Assembly (NCBI GenBank): GCA_016630955.3 | Contig: CM049990.2 | Location: forward strand, 372,001 to 436,000 | Direction of reading: 5' to 3' | Source of the DNA: Didymella arachidicola | Taxonomy: Eukaryota; Ascomycota; Dothideomycetes; Pleosporales; Didymellaceae | DNA length: 64,000 nucleotides | Shown: positions 44,934 through 54,049 of the stretch, in pieces | Position numbering within the stretch: position 1 is the first letter of the stretch | Layout: every line of letters starts with the position of its first letter | Notes under the pieces: generated by a model | Told to the model about the DNA's origin: nothing | Databases searched by the model: none | Seen by the model: only the letters and a program-made list of their open reading frames with translations | Program-made: the position numbers and the translations under genes

Positions 44934-46115
44934 ATGACGTACCAGCTGCCGCCGATGCTGCTGAACCTGTTCGCCCCGCGGCCGCCGCTGCGCTGGGTCG
45001 AGCCCATCGACCACGCGCCGGAGAAGCGCTGCACGCCCAAGATCGGCGGCATCGCGCAGTATCTCGAGGCAATGCGCGAGTACAAGGACAACGACGGATA
45101 CGTGCCGACCGAGAGCTGGCTGCAGAAGCGCGACCGCAAGAAGATCGAGAAGAAGGAGAAACAGGAGAAGCTGCTGACCGAGGGCATCCACAACTGTACG
45201 CGCACCGAGCTGCTCGCTGAATCACTCCGTTGCTAATCCTGCGCAGACAAGCCCAGCGAAGACCCCAAGGTCCAGGGCGACGCTTTCAAGACGCTCTTCG
45301 TCTCCCGCCTCGCGTACGGCGCTACCTCCGACGACCTCGAGCGCGAGTTCGGCCGCTACGGTCCCATCGAGCGCATCCGCATTGTCGAAGACACCACCGC
45401 CCCGCCTGACGCCCCGCCCAAGAAGCGCAAACGCGGCTACGCCTTCATCGTGTACGAGCGCGAGAAGGACATGAAGGCCGCCTACAAGGAGACGGACGGC
45501 ATCAAGATCAAGGACCGCCGCGTGCTCGTCGATGTCGAGCGCGGCCGCACCGTCTCGGGCTGGCGTCCGCGCCGCTTTGGCGGAGGCCTGGGAGGCAGAG
45601 GATACACCAAGGGCCCTGCTGCGCGACCCGGCGCCGCTGGGGGCTTTGGAGCGCCGGCTGGACCTGGCGGCTTTGGAGGCCGTGGTGGCTTTGGCGGTGG
45701 ATTTGGCGGCCGAGGCGGCGGTCGCGGGGGCTTCGGTGGAGGGGATCGGGGCGGCTTCAGGGGCGGATTCGGCGGCGGTCGTGGCGGAGGCCGCGGTGGC
45801 ATTGGGTACCAGGGATCAAACGGCTACGGCCCGCCCGACGGCGCCCCTGCCGGTCCTCGAGGACCACGAGGTGGGTTCGGCGGAGACCGCGGGGGTGACC
45901 GTGGCGGCGATCGCGGCGGCGACCGTTACGGCGGCGACAGACGCGGAGGAGGCGATCGCGGCTCCAGCGGTGCCAACAACGAGCCCCTCGGCAGAGACCG
46001 CTACAACGACCGTGACCGCGGCGCCCGCGACAGCTACGGCGGCCGGGACGATTCGCGGAAACGAGCGTACGAGGGCGACAGCTACGACGACCGGAGCCAG
46101 CGCAGGAGATACTAG
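44934..46115 (+). CDS. snp1: U1 snRNP 70 kDa protein
   Basis: Exon 1 (44934-45195) and exon 2 (45247-46115) give 376 residues. The U1-snRNP70 N-terminal domain reads LPPMLLNLFAPRPPLRWVEP. The RRM has RNP2 TLFVSRLAY and RNP1 KRGYAFIVY. It binds U1 snRNA stem-loop I and helps recognise the 5' splice site in the nucleus. The C-terminus is a long Gly/Arg-rich region (GGFGGRGG repeats) and an Arg/Asp-rich end (GGDRGGDRGG, DDRSQRRRY), the counterpart of the RS-like tail of metazoan U1-70K. The intron lies within a Tyr codon before YKPSEDPK. Confidence 0.95.
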
Positions 46116-46726
46116 TTCTTGGTGAGACGGTGTCGCTCCAAGATGGGTTTGTCAAGGTTATCTCCATTTCTTCCTTGTGCCTTGTTCGTCAACGAGGGTA
46201 AGACACGAGCGCCCCAAACATGACGGGTGAGCAGATTTACTCGCAGGTGGATTCATCATCAGCCTGGAACAACATGGTAGGGGATCATCAGCACCACGAC
46301 AGCCTCTGACGCGAGCCTACGCTCTGGTGATGTGAAAGTGGCAGCGCAGATTTCAGGCCAGGAACAGCACACGGTAGGATGGGTAGGCATGTTTGTATCT
46401 TTATCTCTTTGATTTCAACACGGGTAGGTAGTAAGTATCAGTGCGTTGATGTTCGCACCGTCAAGGTAGGATTGCAGGTAGGGATTTACTTCCTCGCTTG
46501 ATGATCTTGCTGTGATGCAGGTACACGTTACGTTATACATATGCAGGGTTCAAAGCCATGATTCGCAGCTCAATGTGTGAGTGCTGTAACATTGAACTCA
46601 GTCAGAGACATGGATTCCTACATAAAAAAAAATCGCTTTGGGTATATCCAGTATCCATGCCGTCCCATATCCCATGTACACCCAACCCATCATCACCCAC
46701 TACATATCCACCCATCCCCTCACCCA
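46116..46726. other. Intergenic between convergent genes
   Basis: About 600 bp between the U1-70K and fluoride-exporter 3' ends. C/A-rich low complexity near 46680-46830 overlaps the exporter 3' end. No gene seen. Confidence 0.5.
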
Positions 46727-48565
46727 TCACACCACACAAACCGCCGCCTCCCATCCCACACTCCACCTCACACTCCCCATAACCACCGTCAAAACACCAA
46801 CCCCAACAACCACACTACTCGCCCCGTACACATAGCCATCCCCCCTCCTTAACGTACTCAGCTCCGCCACCCACGTACTAACCGTCGTCAACGCCCCACA
46901 AAACCCATCCTGCACCCCCTGCAACACCTGGCACCCCAGCACACTCCCCCCCACAATCCCTTGGATACGAACGCGCTGCAGATCAAAACACATACCCAGC
47001 ACCGCCGTCCCGGCGATATTAACCGCGAACGTGCCGAGCGGGAAGGCAGGGTTGATACTGTTGAGGGTGAGCGAGGCGTAGTACCGTGCTAGACAACCCA
47101 GGGGGGCGAAGACGGTCGCGAAGAGGGCTTGGCCGCGCCATGCTGTGTGGGTTTCGGGGGGGAGAGCGGTGAGGAGGATGGCTGCGAGCCAGGATCCCAG
47201 GCCGAGGATTGTGAAGACGGGAGGGAGGATGGAGTGGGTGAGGCGGGGGGAGAGGGTGGGTGTTTTGGCGGAGAGGAGGGTGGCGAGGTGGAAGCCGGTT
47301 TTGAAGGCGGTGAGGGTGAGGGCGAGGGTTGTGAGGAGGATGGCGAGGGGGGCCATGAGGGAGTATGCTTGGGAGCGGGGGGTGAGGGTTGTGGGGGAGG
47401 GGGAGGGGTGGGAGGTAGGGGCGGGGAGGTCGTTGGATAGGGCGAGGAAGACGTCCCGGATAAACGAGGAGAAGCTTGTGAAGCTGCCGCAGAAGCCGGT
47501 CGTGAGGCCAATGTATAGCGGGATTGTCTTTTTGACTTTGCCGTGGGTTTTCTTGTCGAGCGTGCGCTGCGTCGTCTCCAGCGGCTCTGCTGGCCGGTCG
47601 GCGGGCTGTGCATCCCCCCATTCTTGCTGGAAGAGTCGCGTGTCTTCTGCTAGAAACCCCATGATGAACGTCCCAGCGACGTTGGCCCATAGCTCGCTGA
47701 ACACAACAGGCGCCCCGGGGTAGAACGTCAGCGCCTGCAGACCGAGACGCGCCAGCGTGCCCCATATGGCGAAGAAGATGAGCAAGCAGATGGTGTACAG
47801 TTCAGTCAGGATTCTGGACCTGCGCTGGGCTTTGGGCGTGGGCTGGGACTGGTGGTAGCGGTCTGCGCTGGACAGCTGGGGCGCGTCGTCCGTCATGGTG
47901 GGCAGGGCGGTGATGCCATTCTGCGACTGGGTCGAGTTGCTGAGGTTTGAGCGAATGAAGAGAGAAGGGCGTCTGGAGGTCTTGGTCGGGGTGTGCGGTG
48001 GTGCTATGTTTCTTGATGCTGAGGGCTGGGGCAGGTTGCTTGCGCTGCTCGCATCGTTTTTGGTTTTGGCGCGCCAGTACTCCTCCCTGCTGGACGGGAC
48101 GGGAGCGTCTGGCGGTGGTGAAGTCAGAAAGTCCAGGTTCTCCCACGAGGCCGCGACCAAGAGGTCTTCGATGTTGCGGCCTTTGGATGGGGCTCTTGAG
48201 CGTGATTTCGATCTCGACGTGGGCGAGTCTCTCCCCGCGCTGGATCTCTTGCTCCTCCTCCTCCTCTCCTTCTCACGACTGGCAAGTACTTCTGCACGGT
48301 CCCTTGGAATGGCAGGCGCCGGCGACGGACTCCCAGGCGGTGAGGGCAACACGTCGCTACCCGCCCAATCCGGGTTCAAGCCAAAGTCCTCTGCTGTGCG
48401 CGGCAGGCTCTGTCTGTGGGAGCGCAGGCTCTGGTGTCTCGAGCGCGAGCGGGCGTTGGACGAGGTCTGGCTTGTCTCTGAGCGCAGACTCGCGCGCTGC
48501 TCGTTGAAGTGGCTCTCGCGCTTCGTGGGCTCATCTTCGCTGTCGGCCATGTCATTGGCGGCCAT
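46727..48565 (-). CDS. FEX1: Fluoride export protein with two CrcB domains
   Basis: A single exon of 612 residues (ATG 48565; a second ATG at 48550 would drop five). The first CrcB half reads WGTLARLGLQALTFY, then FSELWANVAGTFIMGF and GLTTGFCGSFTSFSSF. The second reads GCLARYYASLTLN, NIAGTAVLGM and DGFCGALTTVSTW. The paired GxxTGFxGxxTTFSxF-like stretches are the Phe-lined pore motifs of Fluc/FEX channels, here in tandem as in eukaryotic FEX. It would expel fluoride across the plasma membrane. The N-terminal 250 residues are Ser/Arg-rich and disordered (SRSRHQSLRSHRQS, KERRRRSKRSS), longer than in yeast FEX. Divergent from the UPRT gene. Confidence 0.93.
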   Translation of the reverse strand: MAANDMADSEDEPTKRESHFNEQRASLRSETSQTSSNARSRSRHQSLRSHRQSLPRTAEDFGLNPDWAGSDVLPSPPGSPSPAPAIPRDRAEVLASREKERRRRSKRSSAGRDSPTSRSKSRSRAPSKGRNIEDLLVAASWENLDFLTSPPPDAPVPSSREEYWRAKTKNDASSASNLPQPSASRNIAPPHTPTKTSRRPSLFIRSNLSNSTQSQNGITALPTMTDDAPQLSSADRYHQSQPTPKAQRRSRILTELYTICLLIFFAIWGTLARLGLQALTFYPGAPVVFSELWANVAGTFIMGFLAEDTRLFQQEWGDAQPADRPAEPLETTQRTLDKKTHGKVKKTIPLYIGLTTGFCGSFTSFSSFIRDVFLALSNDLPAPTSHPSPSPTTLTPRSQAYSLMAPLAILLTTLALTLTAFKTGFHLATLLSAKTPTLSPRLTHSILPPVFTILGLGSWLAAILLTALPPETHTAWRGQALFATVFAPLGCLARYYASLTLNSINPAFPLGTFAVNIAGTAVLGMCFDLQRVRIQGIVGGSVLGCQVLQGVQDGFCGALTTVSTWVAELSTLRRGDGYVYGASSVVVGVGVLTVVMGSVRWSVGWEAAVCVV

Positions 48566-49080
48566 GACGACGATCCGCACCGTCAATCACTCCACGTCGA
48601 CGAGGAATTGAGGTACCAAGCGCGCACCCAACAACAGCGCCGACATGTTGCAGGGTGGTTCGGCACTTCCAGCGCGCTGGAAATTGCACGCGAGTCGGTT
48701 CCCAGCTGGGCTCTGCTGGCTTACCAGAATCAGACCACAGGCGCTGCATCTGTACACTGTGCCCAAAGCAGCGTCTGCGCGGCAACCAAGCTAGAACTGC
48801 CCGGCGCACGCCAAAATCTCCGACGTCGTCCACAAGACAGGGATGGCCTGTCCACGCGTGCCAGCGCGTTTCCGCCGCGGTGAGCTGCGGTGACCTCCGC
48901 TATCCGCGTGCCAGCTGCGATAACGGTGGGGTAGCTTGGTGCACTTGGGTAGCTCTATCACACCTGCTGTATGAGGACGTCGCCGGAGAGTTATATACAG
49001 GCCAGCACACAGCCGCTCTATCGTTCCATACGTCTGTCCTCTCCCGTGTTCCACACGTCTGTCCTTTCCTCGTCATCGTC
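48566..49080. promoter_or_regulatory. Divergent promoter, FEX and UPRT genes
   Basis: About 515 bp without a gene between opposing starts. A C/T-rich leader (cctttcctcgtcatcgtc) precedes the UPRT ATG. Confidence 0.5.
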
Positions 49081-49848
49081 ATGTCTTCCCTCCCCGCCAA
49101 CGCCCACGTCTCCACCCACCCGTGCTTGCAGGCCAAGCTCTCACAGCTGCGCTCAGCCTCGACAGGGAGCCGTGATGCGCAGACGCTGGTGCACGAAATC
49201 GCCCTGATGGTCGGCTACGAAGCACTGGGCTCCGCTCTGCAAGCCACGCAAGACGGAACAGTACGTCTCACCATCCCACGGTGTACATACACACCGCCTC
49301 CACCCACCACCACCACCACACCCACTAACACCCCCCAGGACAAATCCCCCCTCGGCTACCCCTACCCCACAACAACCACCTCCCCACCCCCCTCCCTCAT
49401 CTCCCTCGTCCCCATCCTCCGCTCCGGCCTATCCATGGTCCCCGCGCTCACCTCCCTCCTCCCCGCGCCCGTCCCAATCCACCACCTGGGCCTGTACCGC
49501 GAGAAAACCACCCTGCAGCCCGTCGAATACTACAACAACCTGCCGTACCACTCCCCGACCTCGCAGCACGCCGGCCCCGCCGACCTCGCCATCATCGTGG
49601 ACCCTATTATCGCGACGGGCGCGACGGCGTGCGCGGCGATAGATAGTCTGCGCGAGCACGGGGTGAAGAGGATTGTGGTTGTTAGCGTGTTGGCGGCGAG
49701 GGAGGGGCTGAGGAGGGCGTGTGCGGAGTGGGAGGAGGGGGTGGAGGTGTGGGTTGGGGGGTGTGATGAGGGGGTTGATGAGAGGGGGATGATTAAGCCG
49801 GGGTTGGGGGATGTGGGGGATCGGCTGTTTTTGACGCTGGGGAAGTGA
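49081..49848 (+). CDS. fur1: Uracil phosphoribosyltransferase
   Basis: Exons 49081-49260 and 49339-49848 give 229 residues. The fold shows LVHEIALMVGYEALGSAL, then SLVPILRSGLSMVPAL and the PRPP-binding loop IIVDPIIATGATACAAID. It converts uracil and PRPP to UMP in pyrimidine salvage, in the cytosol. The intron (donor GTACGT, branch ACTAAC, acceptor CAG) is 78 nt, a multiple of three, and has no stop, so it can be read through; the encoded Thr/Pro run (TTTTTPTNTP) is unlike the family, so splicing is favoured. Confidence 0.93.
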   Translation: MSSLPANAHVSTHPCLQAKLSQLRSASTGSRDAQTLVHEIALMVGYEALGSALQATQDGTVRLTIPRCTYTPPPPTTTTTPTNTPQDKSPLGYPYPTTTTSPPPSLISLVPILRSGLSMVPALTSLLPAPVPIHHLGLYREKTTLQPVEYYNNLPYHSPTSQHAGPADLAIIVDPIIATGATACAAIDSLREHGVKRIVVVSVLAAREGLRRACAEWEEGVEVWVGGCDEGVDERGMIKPGLGDVGDRLFLTLGK

Positions 49849-50439
49849 TGGAATACAAAGTAGAACAGATGTGTTTTGAACCAACTACTACCATGTTCAC
49901 CACTCTCGTCCTTTTCTCACCTCAGTCTCACATGTGCTGTTGGTTTGGTATACCAAGCTTTGATCCGCACCGCCCCAGGGCCCAAACCTTAACCTTATCG
50001 CTTCCGCTCGGGCCGCCAACAGCAAGGCTCGTAGATATCGATATCGGCATTGTAGATGCACCGTTGAACCGCTCATCTCGGAGTCTTGCACTCGTTCTGA
50101 AACAATAGTACGTACGAAGCTGCGTACATCACCCGTACTGACAGCAGCCGTGTTACTGCCTGAACGTCTATTTCTCGTCGGTTCTTAGCATTTGCTCTCC
50201 AACATCTGACTATTGCTGAATGTGTACGTGGTCTGAAATGTGGGTATTGCATGTGTTTGTCTTGCATCGTTTATCGACACCATCCATCCACCCATCTATC
50301 CATCCATCTACACTCCGCCCAAGTGACGTACCTCCGTACCGCCGTACCGAACAGAAAAGGGTATTGATACAGAAACGCACTCGCCCAGCCCTTACCGCCA
50401 CCTCCAATCCCTTCACGATGTTTAATCTACACCAGTCTA
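49849..50439. other. Intergenic with a CATC/CCAT repeat
   Basis: Convergent 3' ends of UPRT and the Dot1 gene. A tetranucleotide-like repeat lies at 50281-50310. No gene seen. Confidence 0.5.
50281..50310 (+). repeat. Imperfect CATC/CCAT tandem repeat
   Basis: Seven or so units of CATC with single-base changes, in noncoding DNA. Confidence 0.85.
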
Positions 50440-51978
50440 CTACCGCGCCTTGGTCGCGATGAAATACTCGACGCTCTCGCCAGCCCAGGACACGCAGTCG
50501 GTCCCAGACTCGAACCTCTCCTCGTCGAAAAGCCCCGCAATACTCTGCTCGTTCCGCACGCCCTTTGCGTCTGCGCAGCCGAAACTCTCCAGACTGACTA
50601 CCTTGGCGCCGATTTTCAAATCGAGGAATTTCTGCAGCAGGGCGTTGTTGAGCTCCTCGCCAAAGACCTTGTTGTTGACGAGCACGACGTCGGCGCGGGC
50701 GAGGGTAGTGTTGATCTTGTCGTGGTCGAGAAAGTCGCCGTGCAGGAGGTGCATGGCGCCTATATTAATGTTCCACAGGCGGGCGCGGGCGCGGAGCTCG
50801 TTGGCCTGCTTGTGGCCGAGGCTGGCGGCGAGGTCCATGATTTCGATCCCCCACGACTCGGCGCCGGTCTGGAGCGCGCTCTGCAGGACGACGTTGCCGA
50901 CGCCGGAGCCCAGGTCGACGAAGACGTGGGAGCTGTTGAGCGCGGTCTGGGCGAAGATGCGGTGCACGAAGACGGGCATCAGCTCGCCGTAGGTTGTCTC
51001 TTTGCCCTTGACTTTGCGCAGCTTGTGGCTGAGCGGCGACACGATGCGGGCGTATGTCTGCTGGGTCATGTGCTTGACCAGGCTGAGGGGGATGGCGTGC
51101 ATGGCGTCGAGCTTGGCGGGGATGGTGCCGTCGGCGAGCTTCTGCTTGACGAGCTTGTTGAAGCGGATCAGCTCGAGCTGGTAGTCGGCAAAGGTGCCGG
51201 TCTTGGCTGCGCGCTTCAGCTTGCGTACGGTGCCGTTGGCGTCGTCGGAGAGTTCGTGGGAGAGGTCGGCGGGCAGGTAGTGTGTGATGATCTCTTCGAT
51301 AGTGTACTGGATGTCGCCCAGCGGATCGTACTCGGTGTTGTCGCGCGGGGTTTTGGCTTCGAACGTCTCGGGCGGCAGCGGGCTGGGGTACTGCAGCTCG
51401 AACAGGGGCATCTTGGCCGCGCCCGACCCGGGCCATGCGGGCTTGTAGTTCTTTGCGTAGGCGCCCTGTGTCATGAGCGCGCCGTGGGTGAGGCTGCCGC
51501 GCTTCTTGCTGTTGTCGTTCGCGTGACCGTTCTCTTTCGTGTGACTGTTAGCGTGCCCGCCGCTCTGCCCGTCCGTCTGCGTCTCCGAATCGCGCCGTAT
51601 CCGTATACAACGACTCGGGTCAGGCTCGAGCTGGCGGTTCATGCTCGTCGGCTCGATGCTATTGCTCTTCAGACGCTTACTCGACGTCCCCCCGTGCAGC
51701 CTCCCGCCCTCGTCGTCGCTCGACTCGTCGCTGCTGGCCCACTGCGGCGGCGTGCTTGGCGTGACCTTGCGCTTGCGGATGTTGGACACGGCGGGCGACT
51801 CTCGTGCTGCTGGCCTTGGCCGTTGCGCCGCGGCGGTCGAGGTGAGCTGGAAGCGGCTTGCGGGCGGCGCTGTCCTGGCGCTGGACGAGAGTGTGCGCGG
51901 AGGTGGCGGCGGCGGAGCGACCTTCTTCATGATGGTGACGGTGCGCGTCTTGATCTTGGGCTTGCTGGGCTCGAACAT
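50440..51978 (-). CDS. DOT1: Histone H3-K79 methyltransferase Dot1
   Basis: A single exon of 512 residues from ATG 51978. The catalytic domain is C-terminal. The S-adenosylmethionine pocket shows FVDLGSGVGNVVLQSAL, GIEIMDLAA, and the Dot1 motif VNNKVFGEELN, with VSLESFG after it. The first 200 residues are disordered and rich in Ser/Pro/Arg, with basic patches (KRKVT, TSSKRLKS) that may bind nucleosomes, as the Lys-rich region of yeast Dot1 does. It methylates H3 Lys79 in nucleosomes, acting in the nucleus on silencing and the DNA-damage response. A possible extension upstream starts from a non-conserved frame and was rejected. Confidence 0.95.
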   Translation of the reverse strand: MFEPSKPKIKTRTVTIMKKVAPPPPPPRTLSSSARTAPPASRFQLTSTAAAQRPRPAARESPAVSNIRKRKVTPSTPPQWASSDESSDDEGGRLHGGTSSKRLKSNSIEPTSMNRQLEPDPSRCIRIRRDSETQTDGQSGGHANSHTKENGHANDNSKKRGSLTHGALMTQGAYAKNYKPAWPGSGAAKMPLFELQYPSPLPPETFEAKTPRDNTEYDPLGDIQYTIEEIITHYLPADLSHELSDDANGTVRKLKRAAKTGTFADYQLELIRFNKLVKQKLADGTIPAKLDAMHAIPLSLVKHMTQQTYARIVSPLSHKLRKVKGKETTYGELMPVFVHRIFAQTALNSSHVFVDLGSGVGNVVLQSALQTGAESWGIEIMDLAASLGHKQANELRARARLWNINIGAMHLLHGDFLDHDKINTTLARADVVLVNNKVFGEELNNALLQKFLDLKIGAKVVSLESFGCADAKGVRNEQSIAGLFDEERFESGTDCVSWAGESVEYFIATKAR

Positions 51979-52993
51979 GGCGGGCCAGCGAGCGTCGTGC
52001 AGCCGTGTGGAAGGTGCGTTGCGTGTGCGTCTATGCGGGCAGAGCGGTCGCGGCTTCGTAGCGGCGCGCAGCAGCAGAAGAGGGCGCAGACAAGAAGGAG
52101 TGAAGGAACGCAGACTGGACAAGGCTCGCAGCCGGCAAGGAAAAGAACGACAGGCAGCACTCTGCGGCCAATACGGACGTCGCACGCGCACCGCGAAGGG
52201 ACCAGGTCCTCGACGGGAAGCCTGCAGACTGATTTGGCGCCACTGCACGACTGGCAGGGATCAGCGCGCGGCCAACGGCAACTTGGCCCAGCGACGTGGA
52301 TGGGATTCGATGCGTACCACACTGCTCGCGTGCTGCCGTTCGTTCATATGCAAGACCATTCTGCCCTTTGGGTTGTGGGAATTGTCTTCTGTTTTCTCTC
52401 CACTGCAGACGAGAGGTTGCCAGCGTGGTTCGACGCCCATCTCGTGTGTTGGAGCACCTCCGCGGCCCTGTCGAACCACGTGGAATTCTAACAGCTGTTG
52501 CTGCTTTAGCACGTGTTGTGACACACAGTGAAAGATGATCAACACTTGCAAGAATTAGCAAAGTATTTCGGGCTGATACACCACGATGCAGTCCCAACAA
52601 ACTGCCCCACTCAAACAAAGTGAAAGGAAGAAAGACCTCATCCCGTCCTGTTCACCTTTGCTCCGCTTCTCACACAATCACCAACCCTTCACTTGCACCA
52701 ACGTATTATGTTGACTACTTCATTATCTTCGTCTGCAGCCCCATTACATACTGCCCATGCCATGCTAAACCGCCATGCTTCAGAGACTGTGGGTATCTAA
52801 TGAAAGTGACGAGCCATTCAGGCTCCGTATACGTATGTCTGGCAACACCATGCCAGCGCCAAACCCAAGCCCAAACAAGACTATGCACCGCTAAACATGA
52901 ACTTTTTCTCGTTCCCAAAAACTTTGTACACGAATGCGACCAAGGAGTGTGACAGCCCCAGGGGCAAGGAGAATCGTTGCGCATAGACATTCC
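51979..52993. other. Intergenic, no gene seen
   Basis: About 1 kb between the Dot1 promoter side and the 3' end of the GPI-type gene. No gene seen. Confidence 0.5.
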
Positions 52994-54049
52994 TCAAAAG
53001 AAGAAGGCAAACGCGCCCAGCCCAGCAAGACCAGCCACAGCAGCGTAATTCCTACTCGCAGACCCAGACTGCACGCTCGGCTTCCCCGTCTGCGTGGCCG
53101 ACGAGCCGCCCGAGGCCGCCCCGCCGCTCCCAGCGACATCAGTAGGATCAACCTCAATAACGCTAGTCAGCGTCGACGGGCGACCCTCTCCATCCGTAGT
53201 CGTCACGAGCTTCACGCTCGACACCTTGCCGCCGCCGGGCGTGTACGTGGTCAGCAGCGTCGAGCCCTGCGCGTTGGTCGTCGTCAGCACCTCGCCGCGC
53301 GTGGGCGCCAGGTTGCCTGCAGACGTGACGGCGATGCTGGAGCCGCGCGAGTCGGTCGTGGTTCGGATCACGGCGGGTCGGACTTCCTGCGTGGTGACGG
53401 CGACGGTGCTGCCGCGGCTGTTGGTCGTGGTGCGTGTAACGGGCACCTCGACGCTGGCGGTTACCTGGGAGAAGACTTCGGAGGTCTGGATCACGGTGCT
53501 GCCGGCGTTGTTGGTCGTGGTGACTTCGACGGGGATCACGACGGGCCGCTCGGAAGGCGTGGTGACTGCGGTCGATGCGGTCGATGCGGGTGGTGCTCCG
53601 CTGGTCGGCTGGTTGGTGCTCGCGGGCGGCGCTGCGCTAGACGTGGCGTCTTGCTGGACCGACTGCTGGGGGGTCGACGACGGCTGGTCTGGCGTCTGGC
53701 TAGGCTGGACGACAGGCGTGGTGCCGTTGGAAGCGGCAGGGACCTGGCGCTTCCTCAGGTCCTGGACGGCGGCGACGATGAGCTTGGTCGCGAGCGCCGG
53801 GCTACTGTTGTGCACATGTTCCACGCCCCTGCGGTGAGATTCGAACACGCCCTCCTTGAACTTGGTGAGCGAGTTGAGGGCCGCCTGCAGCGACTCCTCG
53901 GGCAGCGCGTTGAGCAGGTCCTGGAACGCTTCCTGCGCATTTGCGTAGACCGAGTTGGACGCGTCCGACGTCTGTGTCGATGGCTGCTCGGCAACGACAC
54001 CGCCCAGCAGCGGCAGCGCCAGCAATGTGTAGCAGAGGAAGGAACGCAT
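52994..54049 (-). CDS. Ser/Thr-rich GPI-anchored cell-surface protein
   Basis: A single exon of 351 residues. Signal peptide MRSFLCYTLLALPLLGGVVA; then a helical domain with NAQEAFQDLLNALPEESLQ and a possible Kex2 site after LRKR. A Pro/Ser/Thr/Gln-rich stalk follows. After it come five repeats of a TTTNxxGSTxxVT kind (TTTNNAGST, TTTNSRGST, TTTDSRGSS, TTTNAQGST, TTTDGEGRPS). The C-terminus is a Ser/Gly-rich omega region and the hydrophobic tail YAAVAGLAGLGAFAFFF, a GPI signal. It is likely wall- or membrane-bound and O-glycosylated. No enzymatic motif. Function unknown. Confidence 0.85.
   Translation of the reverse strand: MRSFLCYTLLALPLLGGVVAEQPSTQTSDASNSVYANAQEAFQDLLNALPEESLQAALNSLTKFKEGVFESHRRGVEHVHNSSPALATKLIVAAVQDLRKRQVPAASNGTTPVVQPSQTPDQPSSTPQQSVQQDATSSAAPPASTNQPTSGAPPASTASTAVTTPSERPVVIPVEVTTTNNAGSTVIQTSEVFSQVTASVEVPVTRTTTNSRGSTVAVTTQEVRPAVIRTTTDSRGSSIAVTSAGNLAPTRGEVLTTTNAQGSTLLTTYTPGGGKVSSVKLVTTTDGEGRPSTLTSVIEVDPTDVAGSGGAASGGSSATQTGKPSVQSGSASRNYAAVAGLAGLGAFAFFF

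Noticed and set aside
45482..45802. Proline-rich minus-strand frame
   Set aside because: It is the complement of the Gly/Arg-rich tail of U1-70K.
49261..49338. Reading the UPRT gene as a single exon
   Set aside because: Strong donor, ACTAAC branch site and acceptor, and the extra residues are Thr/Pro low complexity absent from the family.
50722..52491. Long plus-strand frame of 589 codons
   Set aside because: It is antisense to the GC-rich Dot1 gene, whose catalytic motifs are clear; long shadow frames are expected in GC-rich codons.
53094..53837. Plus-strand frame of 247 codons
   Set aside because: Antisense to the Ser/Thr repeat region of the GPI-type gene.
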